Origin: an uncultured Pelagibacteraceae bacterium
GTDB taxonomy: Bacteria > Pseudomonadota > Alphaproteobacteria > Pelagibacterales > Pelagibacteraceae
Assembly: GCA_902633965.1 (NCBI GenBank)
Contig: CACPID010000007.1
Location: forward strand, 1-42,234
Direction: 5' to 3'
DNA: 42,234 nt
The notes below the pieces were generated by a model that saw nothing but the letters and a program-made list of their open reading frames with translations, did not search any database and was not told where the DNA came from. Positions 28,455-35,850 of the stretch are shown piece after piece (positions within the stretch are counted from its first letter, which is position 1; each line of letters begins with the position of its first letter). The translations under genes and the position numbers were made by a program.

Positions 28455-28879
28455 TGTTCGATTTTTTAAAAAAAAAAGAAAAAAAAGCTTCTAATGATGA
28501 TAACAAGTTTATCATGTCTGCAGCATTATTAATACATGCAGCAAAAATTGATCAAAATTTTACTGAAAAAGAAAAAACAATAATTAAGAAAACTTTATTA
28601 GAAATAGGTGCAAAGGAACAAGAATTAGAAAATATATACAATGAAGCAGAGAAAATTGAAAATAATTCAAACCAAATTCTTGATTTTACAAGGGAGATTA
28701 AAAGTTTAGACGAGGAATTTAAGGTAAAAATTACTGAGTCTTTATGGAGTATTATATATTCTGATGGTTTGTCTGATATGTATGAAGATAACTTTATGAG
28801 AAGACTTACAGGTCTGCTCTATTTAGATAAAAAAATAGTTGGAGATATCAAAGAGAGAACAAAAAATAAAAATAAATGA
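28451..28879 (+). CDS. TerB-family protein
   Basis: A 142-residue mostly helical protein. After a Lys-rich start ([12 protein letters not shown]), it shows the TerB pattern: [28 protein letters not shown] in the first half and [28 protein letters not shown] in the second, with acidic residues at the pair of putative metal sites. TerB-like proteins occur as stand-alone forms in many alphaproteobacteria with no tellurite role; its function is unknown. It overlaps the helicase end by 4 nt and fdxA by 4 nt (ATGA), so it is tightly coupled. In many related genomes an S4-domain RNA-binding protein occupies this slot. Confidence 0.8.
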   Translation: MMFDFLKKKEKKASNDDNKFIMSAALLIHAAKIDQNFTEKEKTIIKKTLLEIGAKEQELENIYNEAEKIENNSNQILDFTREIKSLDEEFKVKITESLWSIIYSDGLSDMYEDNFMRRLTGLLYLDKKIVGDIKERTKNKNK

Positions 28880-29202
28880 CGTATTTAGTTAACGAGAAAT
28901 GTATAAAATGTAAATTAATGGACTGTGTTGATGTATGTCCGGTTGATTGTTTTTACGAGGGAAAAAATATGCTTGTAATTAAGCCTGATGAGTGTATAGA
29001 TTGTGGCGTTTGCGAGCCAGAGTGTCCTGTCGATGCTATTGTTCCAGATACTGCTGAAGGAAGTGAGAAGTGGCTGGAAATGAATACTAAGTACTCGGAA
29101 ATTTGGCCAAACATAAGTGAAAAAAAGGATCCACCGGCGGATCACAAAAAGTACGAGAATGAAGAAGATAAATTTAAAAAATATTTTAAAGAAAACCTTT
29201 AA
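28876..29202 (+). CDS. fdxA: FdxA-type 7Fe ferredoxin
   Basis: A 108-residue ferredoxin with a [3Fe-4S] and a [4Fe-4S] cluster. Cysteines are at 9, 12, 17, 21 and 25 ([17 protein letters not shown]) and at 40, 43, 46 and 50 ([11 protein letters not shown]), then PVDAIVPD and a C-terminal tail [20 protein letters not shown] that is typical of FdxA. Its electron partner is unknown. It overlaps TerB by 4 nt and the carD start by 44 nt. The helicase-FdxA-CarD order is a familiar alphaproteobacterial arrangement. Confidence 0.95.
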   Translation: MTYLVNEKCIKCKLMDCVDVCPVDCFYEGKNMLVIKPDECIDCGVCEPECPVDAIVPDTAEGSEKWLEMNTKYSEIWPNISEKKDPPADHKKYENEEDKFKKYFKENL

Positions 29203-30001
29203 AAAAAAAGTAGTCAAAAAGAAATCAACTAAAGTTAAAAAAGTAAAAAAAGTTTTAGTTAAAAAAACTAAAAGTTCTATAAAAGTTAAAAAATTAAAAA
29301 ATCTCAAAAAAAAAAATATAGCTAAGATTAAAGAACCTGAGAAGAATGTAAGTTTAAGAATTTCAAAACAAAATGAGTTAAAACCAGAAATCAAAAAAAT
29401 TAAAAAACAAGAAACAGAAAAAAAAGTATTTAAAGCAAAAGATTATGTTGTTTACCCTAAGCATGGAGTTGGACAGATTTTATCAATTAGTGCTAAAACT
29501 ATCGGTGGCATTGAGGTACAATGCTATGACATCAAATTTGAAAAGGATAAGGCTGTTGGGCTTTTACCAATAAATAAGCAATCATTTTTAAGGCCGCTGT
29601 CTACTATCAACCAGGTTAATAAATGTATATCTATTTTAAAAAGTAAGCCCAAAATAAAGAGATCTATGTGGAGTAGAAGAGCACAAGAATATGAACAAAA
29701 GATTACATCAGGAAAAATTTATGAATTGGCTGAGGTTGTGAGAGATTTGAATAAGGGTGATGATATAATGGTAGATCAATCATATAGTGAAAGACAACTT
29801 TTTGAAAAAGCTTATGAAAGAATGTCTTCTGAATTTCAAATCATATTAAATATTTCTTCAGAGGAAACGCAGAAAAAATTAAATAAAGCACTTAAAAGAA
29901 ATTTAGAAAGTCAAACGCCGAAAATTGAAACTAAGCAAGCAGTTCCAACTGAAAGTACTGAAAGCGATGATGTTTCGGTGGTAGAGGAAGAACAAGAATA
30001 A
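29159..30001 (+). CDS. CarD-type transcription regulator with a Lys-rich N-terminal tail
   Basis: About 280 residues from ATG 29159. A CarD/CdnL core starts at about 91 with [16 protein letters not shown] and continues through the RNA polymerase-binding Tudor-like part ([15 protein letters not shown]) and the DNA-contacting helical domain, with the conserved tryptophan in [14 protein letters not shown]. CarD stabilises open promoter complexes, especially at rRNA promoters. Unusual: the first 90 residues hold 37 lysines and no aspartate, resembling histone-H1 tails, while the C-terminus is acidic ([17 protein letters not shown]). Usual alphaproteobacterial CarD proteins are about 165-200 residues. 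A GTG at 29117 would add 14 more residues ([14 protein letters not shown]); either start overlaps fdxA. Ends in a shared terminator. Confidence 0.88.
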   Translation: MKKINLKNILKKTFKKKVVKKKSTKVKKVKKVLVKKTKSSIKVKKLKNLKKKNIAKIKEPEKNVSLRISKQNELKPEIKKIKKQETEKKVFKAKDYVVYPKHGVGQILSISAKTIGGIEVQCYDIKFEKDKAVGLLPINKQSFLRPLSTINQVNKCISILKSKPKIKRSMWSRRAQEYEQKITSGKIYELAEVVRDLNKGDDIMVDQSYSERQLFEKAYERMSSEFQIILNISSEETQKKLNKALKRNLESQTPKIETKQAVPTESTESDDVSVVEEEQE

Positions 30002-30003
30002 AA

Positions 30004-30042
30004 AAAAACGCTTCTCACACAAAAGTTATGAGAAGCGTTTTT
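30004..30042. terminator. Bidirectional intrinsic terminator between carD and the small basic peptide gene
   Basis: A 14-bp perfect inverted repeat: AAAAACGCTTCTCA at 30004-30017 and TGAGAAGCGTTTTT at 30029-30042, with an 11-nt loop. GC-containing core with A/T flanks on both sides makes it read as a Rho-independent terminator in either direction: for carD (plus; begins 2 bases after its stop) and for the minus-strand peptide gene (12 bases after its stop). It is the clearest terminator in the window. Confidence 0.9.
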
Positions 30043-30053
30043 ATATAAGAAAA

Positions 30054-30122
30054 CTATCTTCTTCTTCTTTTTTTAGCTTTCTTTTTAGCTTTTTTCTTAG
30101 CTTTTTTTCTTCTTTTAGCCAT
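30054..30122 (-). CDS. 22-residue Lys/Arg/Ala peptide
   Basis: A short frame whose product contains only Lys, Arg and Ala after Met: it starts MAKRRKKAKKKAKKKA and ends with four arginines and TAG. It has a strong Shine-Dalgarno (GGGAG, 6 nt before ATG 30122), a TTGACA promoter candidate upstream, and a true terminator 12 nt after the stop, so it looks like a real, independently expressed gene. The AKKKA repeats resemble histone-H1-like/HU-tail sequences, so nucleic-acid binding is likely by composition. Whether it acts on DNA, RNA or the ribosome is unknown. It is convergent with the Lys-rich CarD gene. Confidence 0.7.
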   Translation of the reverse strand: MAKRRKKAKKKAKKKAKKRRRR

Positions 30123-30322
30123 CTTTAGCTCCCTTTTTTTGTTTTGCGAAACAATTGATTCGCTATTAACTTTATTTTTATTTTTTTTATCTACATATGT
30201 CAAATATATAATGAATTACAAATTTGTAATTTAATTTGTAAAAAATTATTTTTAATTAATTTTTTTATTTAGTTAAATAAATAAGATTTTATGCGATTAA
30301 TAAACGGTTTTTAAATTAGAAT
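30123..30322. promoter_or_regulatory. Leader and promoter region of the small basic peptide gene
   Basis: A 200-bp AT-rich stretch between the peptide gene and the acyl-CoA synthetase stop. On the minus strand it has TTGACA at 30198-30203, a 17-bp spacer, and TAAAAA at 30175-30180 as a weak -10. An 18-bp perfect palindrome AATTACAAATTTGTAATT at 30214-30231 lies just upstream of the -35, a common operator or activator position. In the leader, GCGAA-CAATTG-TTCGC forms an almost perfect inverted repeat (30146-30163). No tRNA or riboswitch seen. Confidence 0.5.
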
Positions 30323-32026
30323 TTAATATAAATTTTCAAATTTTTTTTTGTACATGTTAACAATTTTATATCTTTTAAGTTTCAATGTTGGCGTTAACAT
30401 TCCATTTTCAATTGAAAATTTTTCATTAATAACAAAATATTTTTTAATTTTTTCTATTTTTGTTAAGTTTTTATTTATTTTCTCTAATTCTTTTTCAAAA
30501 TCTTTATCAAATGTGTGTTTTTTTTCTTCTGTTGGTACAATTAATGCAACTAAAAATGGTTTATTATCTCCATAAACAATAGCTTGATCTACAAAATCTG
30601 AATTAGTAATTTCTGTCTCAACTTTTGATGGAGAAATATTGTCACCACCAGGAGTGATTAAAATATCTTTTTTTCTGTCCGTTATGATTAAATAATCGTT
30701 TTCAAATTTGCCAATATCTCCTGTGTGTAACCAGCCATCTACTAAAATTTTTTTGGTTTCAATCTCATTGTTCCAATAACCCAACATCACATTTTCACCT
30801 TTAACTAAAATTTCACCATCTTCGGCTATTTTTACTTGATTTTCATTAAATGGCGGACCTACAGTTTCTACTCTTATGTCATTTAAAGGATTACAACTTA
30901 CCACTGGCGAGGTTTCGGTTAATCCATAACCTTGTAGAGTTGGTAAACCTATGGAATTTAAAAATAATCCTACATCTACATTTAAAGCACCTCCGCCAGA
31001 AACGAATGTTTTTAAAGATCCTCCAAATTGTTTCTTAATTTTTTTTCTAACTAAAACATCTAAAATTTTATTAAAAATATTGTCAATAAATCCAATTTTA
31101 TTTTTTTTTATTTTTTTCAAACCTAAGTCTATTGTCTTTTTTATTAAAATTTTTTTGATACCTTTTGTTTTATTAAAATTTGAATTTATCTTTTGAAATA
31201 GATTTTGATAGAATCTAGGTACTGCTGTCATTATGTGTGGTTTACATTCGTTCATATTTTTAATCAGCTTATCTATACTTTCTGCATAAAAAATTTGAGC
31301 ACCTAGTGAAATTTGTACAAATTGAACTGTATGCTCATATGAGTGCGAAAGAGGCAACCAGGTCAGAAAACGAGTTTTTTCTTGAATTAAAGTTGAGAGT
31401 AAATTTAAAGCTCCTGAGCAATTACTTAATATTCCTCCATGGCTTAACATTACACCTTTGGGATTTCCTTGGGTACCTGATGTATAAATTATACATGCTG
31501 GATCTTTCCTTAATAATTCACAAGTTGGTAAATTATTATAATCCAAATTAGATTTTTCTAAAATATCATCTAAGTATAAATAATCTTTGTTTTCAATTTC
31601 TGTGGATTTATCGAAACAGAAAATTTTTTTTATAAAATCCTTATGACTAATAATTTTTCTTATTTTTTGGTATTGTTCATTATTTGAAAATAAAATTACG
31701 CTAGGCCTACAATCATCGATAATATATTCATAATCTTTTTCTATATATGTTGTGTACGCTGGCACAGTTATACCATTTGATAACATTATGGATAAGTCAG
31801 ATATAAACCACTCTGGCCTATTTTCTGAGATCAATAAGCACCTATCACCTTTTTTAATATATTTTGATATTTCTGAGGAAAGATTGATTATTGCATTTTT
31901 TGTTTGTTCCCAAGAATAAGTTTTTTCTAAATTTTTTAAACTTGTTAAGAGTATCTCATCTTTTTTTTGAGATTTATATTTTTCAAAAAATAGTTCAACT
32001 AAATTATTTGTGTTTTTTAATTCCAT
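30323..32026 (-). CDS. Long-chain fatty acyl-CoA synthetase (AMP-forming)
   Basis: A 567-residue adenylate-forming ligase that activates fatty acids to acyl-CoA. P-loop YTSGTQGNPKG is at about 182-192, LQGYGLTETSPV is the A5 motif, then GWLHTGDIGKFENDYLIITDRKKDILITPGGDNISPSKVE with the A7-A8 hinge region. It resembles the FAA1/FadD15 long-chain group rather than acetyl-CoA synthetase. Start ATG 32026 is only 6 nt after the encoded CCA of tRNA-Leu on the same strand, so the mRNA must be processed from, or overlap with, the tRNA transcript; there is no room for a Shine-Dalgarno outside the tRNA. Confidence 0.92.
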   Translation of the reverse strand: MELKNTNNLVELFFEKYKSQKKDEILLTSLKNLEKTYSWEQTKNAIINLSSEISKYIKKGDRCLLISENRPEWFISDLSIMLSNGITVPAYTTYIEKDYEYIIDDCRPSVILFSNNEQYQKIRKIISHKDFIKKIFCFDKSTEIENKDYLYLDDILEKSNLDYNNLPTCELLRKDPACIIYTSGTQGNPKGVMLSHGGILSNCSGALNLLSTLIQEKTRFLTWLPLSHSYEHTVQFVQISLGAQIFYAESIDKLIKNMNECKPHIMTAVPRFYQNLFQKINSNFNKTKGIKKILIKKTIDLGLKKIKKNKIGFIDNIFNKILDVLVRKKIKKQFGGSLKTFVSGGGALNVDVGLFLNSIGLPTLQGYGLTETSPVVSCNPLNDIRVETVGPPFNENQVKIAEDGEILVKGENVMLGYWNNEIETKKILVDGWLHTGDIGKFENDYLIITDRKKDILITPGGDNISPSKVETEITNSDFVDQAIVYGDNKPFLVALIVPTEEKKHTFDKDFEKELEKINKNLTKIEKIKKYFVINEKFSIENGMLTPTLKLKRYKIVNMYKKKFENLY

Positions 32027-32032
32027 TTAACT

Positions 32033-32117
32033 TGGTGGGCGAAGAGAGAATCGAACTCTCACTTCTTGCGAAACACGATTTTGAGTCGTGCGCGTCTACC
32101 AGTTCCGCCATTCGCCC
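32033..32117 (-). tRNA. tRNA-Leu(CAA)
   Basis: An 85-nt class II tRNA with encoded CCA (32033-32035). Acceptor GGGCGAA pairs with TTCGCCC, anticodon loop CTCAAAA gives anticodon CAA (reads UUG), a long variable arm (TGTTTCGCAAGAAGT) is present, and the T arm reads GTTCGATTCTC. Immediately upstream of the acyl-CoA synthetase start codon. A 69-bp divergent gap separates it from the YqaA-like gene. Confidence 0.97.
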
Positions 32118-32186
32118 TTTAGTTTGCATAAGTTATTATATTAAAAATAAATAGTATAAGAACCTAAATTGTAATAAAACGAAAAA

Positions 32187-32783
32187 ATGTACAAAAAACT
32201 CTATCTAAAATCTTTAGAACTAGCTGCACACAAAAGTTCTGAATTCTATTTAGCTTTAGTATCCTTTATAGAGAGTTCTTTTTTTCCTATACCTCCAGAT
32301 GTGATGATTGTTCCTATGGTGATGGCAAGAAAAGATAGATTTATTAGAATTTTTTTAAATGCAACTATTTTTTCTGTATTGGGGGGAATATTTGGATATT
32401 TTATAGGATTTATCTTTTCAGACCTAGCAATGTCAGTTGTTGAATTTTATAATTATGAAGACAAAGTAAATAATCTAAAAGCAAGATTATCCGAGGGAAG
32501 TGGTTTATATATTTGGTTAATAACTCTTTTTCTTGCAGGTTTCACACCTCTTCCATTTAAAGTTTTTACAATAACAAGCGGTTTAATAAGTTTTAATATT
32601 TTTATTTTTATAATTATTTGTTTGATTTCAAGGGGTTTGAGGTTTTTTATAGTCTCTTATTTTACTTTTAGGTTTGGAGAACCTTTTGTTAACTTTGTAG
32701 AAAAAAAAGGTGCATTATGGTCCACAGTTGTTGGCTTACTTTTGATACCTTTATTTATACTAATTTATTTTATAATAAAATAA
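32187..32783 (+). CDS. YqaA/DedA-family membrane protein
   Basis: A 198-residue integral membrane protein with four to five hydrophobic segments. The ALVSFIESSFFPIPPDVMIVPMVMAR block and the FTPLPFKVFTITSGL block match the SNARE-associated (DedA/VTT) domain of the YqaA group, where the Gly/Pro-rich loops form the conserved half-helices. DedA proteins are thought to be lipid scramblases/flippases such as undecaprenyl-phosphate recyclers; the role here is not proven. It starts a plus-strand operon with dsbB-like and coq7 genes, one base before the next start codon. Confidence 0.88.
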   Translation: MYKKLYLKSLELAAHKSSEFYLALVSFIESSFFPIPPDVMIVPMVMARKDRFIRIFLNATIFSVLGGIFGYFIGFIFSDLAMSVVEFYNYEDKVNNLKARLSEGSGLYIWLITLFLAGFTPLPFKVFTITSGLISFNIFIFIIICLISRGLRFFIVSYFTFRFGEPFVNFVEKKGALWSTVVGLLLIPLFILIYFIIK

Positions 32784-32784
32784 G

Positions 32785-33267
32785 ATGAGTTTTAAATTAA
32801 AAGAAAATTTACAGCATTATATTTTATTTTTTAGCTTATTTGCGATCTTATTTGCTTATTATGTAGAATTTGTTTTAGGTCATAAACCATGCAACTTGTG
32901 TCTTTTAGAAAGAATTCCCTACATCTTAGCAATTTTAATAATTATTCTATCTTCAATTTTTAAAAATTTAAAAAAATTATCCTTTTTAATGCTTGGAATT
33001 ATTTTCTTACTTGCTACTTTTTTATCAATTTACCATGTGGGTATTGAGCAGGGTATAATTAGTGAGTCAGCGTTATGCAAGGCTCAGTCAGGATTAAACA
33101 TCTTAGATAAAGAACAATTATTACAAGAATTAGAAAAAAGTAATATTAGTTGTAAAAACGTTACTTTTACAATATTGGGTTTATCACTTGCTACAATAAA
33201 TACATTTGTATCCTTACTTTTTTCACTTATAACAATGAGAAATTTTTATATTTATGAAAAAAAGTAA
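32785..33267 (+). CDS. DsbB-family disulfide bond formation protein
   Basis: A 160-residue four-helix membrane protein that re-oxidises periplasmic thiol oxidases with quinone. The first cysteine pair is CNLC at 36-39 in HKPCNLCLLERIPY, at the end of TM1, and the second pair is Cys98 and Cys123 in a periplasmic loop, giving the DsbB arrangement. Length is normal. ATG lies one base after the YqaA stop, and the 3' end overlaps coq7 by 14 nt. No dsbA gene is in the window; the TlpA-like protein at 35323 is a separate thiol protein. Confidence 0.9.
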   Translation: MSFKLKENLQHYILFFSLFAILFAYYVEFVLGHKPCNLCLLERIPYILAILIIILSSIFKNLKKLSFLMLGIIFLLATFLSIYHVGIEQGIISESALCKAQSGLNILDKEQLLQELEKSNISCKNVTFTILGLSLATINTFVSLLFSLITMRNFYIYEKK

Positions 33268-33787
33268 TAAAAAAAAAATTGAAGAATTTATTAGAGTCGA
33301 TCACGCAGGCGAAAGAGGGGCAATTAAAATCTATGAGGGCCAGCTTTTGGCGTTAAATACATTAGTAAAAGATGATGAGATGAAAAAAACTATAGAGGAA
33401 ATGAGAGAGCATGAGAGAGAGCATGCAAATTATTTTGAAAATGAAATAAAAAAAAGAGGAATAAGGCCTACCAAATTTTTACCTTTGTGGGATTTGCTTG
33501 GGGTGGGGCTTGGTTTTGGATCAACTATACTTGGTAAGAAAGCTGCAATGTTGTGTACAGCATCAGTTGAAGAAGTCATAGACGAACATTATCAAAATCA
33601 AATTGATCAAATTGAAAACGATGAAAAAGAATTAAAAAAGAAAATTATTAAATTTAGAGAAGATGAATTACATCATAAAGATATTGCGTATGAACAAGGA
33701 GCTACAAAAGATGGACTTTACTCCTTATTTGATAAAATAATAAAAACTGGATCAAGAATAGCAATAAATATATCCGAAAAAATTTAA
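33254..33787 (+). CDS. coq7: Demethoxyubiquinone hydroxylase (Coq7)
   Basis: A 177-residue diiron monooxygenase of ubiquinone synthesis. The N-terminal RVDHAGERGAIKIYEGQ holds the first ligand Glu20; the EHEREH block (Glu54, His57), VEEVIDEHY (Glu107), and EDELHHKD (Glu138, His141) supply the rest, all conserved. It overlaps the dsbB-like gene by 14 nt, a quinone-linked pairing (DsbB uses ubiquinone). Its stop TAA is followed directly by the stop of the convergent HNH gene, with no terminator between. ATG 33254 chosen for full length. Confidence 0.95.
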   Translation: MKKSNKKKIEEFIRVDHAGERGAIKIYEGQLLALNTLVKDDEMKKTIEEMREHEREHANYFENEIKKRGIRPTKFLPLWDLLGVGLGFGSTILGKKAAMLCTASVEEVIDEHYQNQIDQIENDEKELKKKIIKFREDELHHKDIAYEQGATKDGLYSLFDKIIKTGSRIAINISEKI

Positions 33788-34354
33788 TTAAGGCTCAAGT
33801 TCTACGTCCCAATATAAATAATCAATCCAGGTTTTATGTAAAAAGTTTGGTGGGAAATTTCTACCGTTCTTGTGAAGATCCTCAGTAGTTGGTTGATAAG
33901 GCTTTTGATTGAGTGTCATTCCAGATTTTTGTAAAAGTCTACCTCCTTTTTTAACATTACAACCCGAACAAGCAGTTACAACGTTATCCCAATCTGTTTT
34001 ACCACCTTTAGATCGTGGCAATAAATGATCAAATGTTAAATCTTTTTTACTACCGCAGTACTGGCAACTAAACTTGTCTCTTAAAAAAACATTAAATCTA
34101 GTAAAATTTGGATTTGATAATGGTTTTATATAACTCTTTAATGCAATAACACTTGGTAATTTCATGCTAAATGATGGACTGTGAACAGTTCGATCATAAT
34201 AATTAACTATTGAAACTCTATCTAAAAAAACTGATTTAACAGAATCTTGCCAACTCCATAAGGATAATGGATAATAACTCAGTGGTCTGTAGTCAGCGTT
34301 AAGGACCAAAGCTGGGCAGTTTTCAAGAGAAGTACTCTGATTTATTATTGTCAT
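33788..34354 (-). CDS. HNH-domain protein (putative endonuclease)
   Basis: A 188-residue protein. The C-terminal half carries an HNH fold with zinc cysteines CQYC (97-100) and CSGC (129-132), the catalytic-type DH (109-110) and N124: FDHLLPRSKGGKTDWDNVVTACSGCN. The N-terminal half (NADYRPLSYYPLSLWSWQDSVKSVF) is the usual partner of chromosomal HNH proteins common in alphaproteobacteria. It is not accompanied by restriction or toxin-type genes. DNA cleavage is inferred from the fold; a housekeeping role in repair is possible. Confidence 0.85.
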   Translation of the reverse strand: MTIINQSTSLENCPALVLNADYRPLSYYPLSLWSWQDSVKSVFLDRVSIVNYYDRTVHSPSFSMKLPSVIALKSYIKPLSNPNFTRFNVFLRDKFSCQYCGSKKDLTFDHLLPRSKGGKTDWDNVVTACSGCNVKKGGRLLQKSGMTLNQKPYQPTTEDLHKNGRNFPPNFLHKTWIDYLYWDVELEP

Positions 34355-34412
34355 AGTAACAGATTAGCGTAAAAAAAAATAATAATCAACATTTTGAAAT
34401 AAAATTAAAGTT

Positions 34413-35072
34413 TTATTTTATTTCCAAATTTTTTTTAATAAAATGTAAAGCTAAACTTGATGCCTCGATTGGAATATGATGTCCACAATTCTTAATAATT
34501 TTAGTATTGACGCTCACATTATTTCTTATCAAAAAATCTTTCGCTTCAAGAATATTTGACACAGGTACAACTTCATCTGCGTCACCATGGATAAGTAAAG
34601 TCTCAGGACCGTTTTTTTTTCTTCTTTCTAGATCGTCTTTATCAATTATTTTTCCAGAAAAACCAACCACACAATTAAATTTTTCTCTATTCGTCAGAGC
34701 AATATTAATTGCCATCATGCATCCTTGACTAAAACCACATAAAACAATCTTTGATGATAAAATATTATAATTTTTTTTTACTTGTTCTATAAATTTATTT
34801 AAAATAATCTCTGCTTTTACCGCTTCATCTGTAATATATTTTTCGTCATCTATACTCAAATCGAACCATTGATATCCAGAGGGATTAATAGAACATCTTT
34901 GATGACCATTGGGGCACAAAAATATTGTATTATTTAAAAATCTTTTCCAATTTAAAGTCAGCATGCTGATATCTGTTCCGTCTCCACCATAGCCATGAAG
35001 CAAAATTACAGCATTATCTATTTTTTCATTATTATCTGGCTCAATAATTTTTGTTTCTAGGCAAAATGTCAT
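34413..35072 (-). CDS. Phospholipase/carboxylesterase-family hydrolase
   Basis: A 219-residue alpha/beta hydrolase like YpfH/acyl-protein thioesterase. Oxyanion motif ILLHGYGGDGTD, nucleophile elbow GFSQGCM (Ser115), acid in GDADEVVP (Asp166) and base in NCGHHIPIEA (His198) are all present. Such enzymes hydrolyse short-chain esters or lysophospholipids; no specific substrate can be assigned. Lies upstream of the HNH gene on the same strand with a 58-bp spacer that holds only an AT-only hairpin. Confidence 0.88.
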   Translation of the reverse strand: MTFCLETKIIEPDNNEKIDNAVILLHGYGGDGTDISMLTLNWKRFLNNTIFLCPNGHQRCSINPSGYQWFDLSIDDEKYITDEAVKAEIILNKFIEQVKKNYNILSSKIVLCGFSQGCMMAINIALTNREKFNCVVGFSGKIIDKDDLERRKKNGPETLLIHGDADEVVPVSNILEAKDFLIRNNVSVNTKIIKNCGHHIPIEASSLALHFIKKNLEIK

Positions 35073-35122
35073 AAATTTAATTATTATGTTTGTTTATTAA
35101 AAAAATATATATATATCAAACG

Positions 35123-35326
35123 ATGGTTTCAGAAATATTAGTAAAAGTTTTTGCTGTAGCACTTTTAATCGCTGTCGCGATTGTCTTAATACTTGGCATA
35201 GGTACATTGTTCAAAGGTGGCTCAACAAGTAAAAAATACTCTAATAAACTAATGCAACTAAGGGTTCTATTACAATTTATCGCGATTATTGTTTTGGTCG
35301 GACTAGCTTATTTTTTTAAAGACTAA
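35123..35326 (+). CDS. HIG1-domain twin transmembrane protein
   Basis: A 67-residue protein with two predicted transmembrane helices separated by a basic loop: VKVFAVALLIAVAIVLILGIG, then GGSTSKKYSNKLMQLRVLLQ, then FIAIIVLVGLAYFF. The SNKLMQLRVLLQ segment is the HIG1 domain signature, found in mitochondrial Rcf1/HIG proteins that associate with cytochrome c oxidase, and in alphaproteobacteria. The open frame starts at 35090, but ATG 35123 gives the usual N-terminus. No oxidase genes are nearby, so a respiratory role is from the family only. Confidence 0.88.
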   Translation: MVSEILVKVFAVALLIAVAIVLILGIGTLFKGGSTSKKYSNKLMQLRVLLQFIAIIVLVGLAYFFKD

Positions 35327-35850
35327 TTATATTTAGAAAGCCAATTTATAAATTTCTCATCACTAAAATCTATCGATCCAACAATTCTTGCAAACTCTTC
35401 ACCTTCCTTATTTACTATTATAGTGGTTGGCAACCCCCTTAAAGAAAAAGTTTTTGCAAGTTTAATAGTGTTGTCAAAATATAATTCTAAATTTTTGATG
35501 TTTAGCTCAGAAAAAAAATCTACTGATTTTTCTATTTTTTCTTGACCCACGTTTATTGGTATCACTTTTAAATTATTAAGTATTTTTAAATTCTGAAGTT
35601 TATCTAATGATGGCATCTCTTCTCTGCATGGAGCACACCAAGTTGCCCAAAAATTTATTACAACTAATTTATTTTTGAAATCCTTTAGATTTATTATTTT
35701 ATCATTTACATCCGTAAAAGTTACATTCTCAAGTTTCTTATTCTGCTTATGAATTAACAAATTTTTAATATCTGTTTCGTCTGCAAATGAAATAACTGTT
35801 GATATTAAATAAATAAGTACTAAAAAAAATTTATAGCTTAATAATTTCAT
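35323..35850 (-). CDS. TlpA-like thiol:disulfide oxidoreductase
   Basis: A 175-residue periplasmic thioredoxin-fold protein. A cleavable or anchoring N-terminal hydrophobic segment (LLSYKFFLVLIYLISTVISF) is followed by the mature domain with the active site WCAPC (Cys72, Cys75) in NFWATWCAPCREEMP and the cis-Pro loop LRGLPTTIIV. Such reductases serve cytochrome c maturation or oxidase assembly. It is divergent from argH, with only 23 bp between start codons; it overlaps the HIG1 gene end by 4 bp. Confidence 0.9.
   Translation of the reverse strand: MKLLSYKFFLVLIYLISTVISFADETDIKNLLIHKQNKKLENVTFTDVNDKIINLKDFKNKLVVINFWATWCAPCREEMPSLDKLQNLKILNNLKVIPINVGQEKIEKSVDFFSELNIKNLELYFDNTIKLAKTFSLRGLPTTIIVNKEGEEFARIVGSIDFSDEKFINWLSKYN

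Noticed and set aside
28451-28879. TerB as evidence of a tellurite-resistance or phage-defence (ter) cluster
   Set aside because: No TerC/D/E/Z genes are present; it sits in a housekeeping operon.
28915-29394. A long minus-strand frame opposite fdxA and the start of carD
   Set aside because: It is the complement of the Lys-rich carD tail, giving an artificial Phe/Leu-rich translation; no RBS or family resemblance.
33788-34354. HNH protein as part of a restriction or anti-phage system
   Set aside because: No methyltransferase, helicase or toxin partner nearby; the N-terminal region matches common chromosomal HNH proteins.
34397-34420. Hairpin AAATAAAA/TTTTATTT between the HNH and carboxylesterase genes as a terminator
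   Set aside because: All A/T stem overlapping the esterase stop codon; too weak to support.
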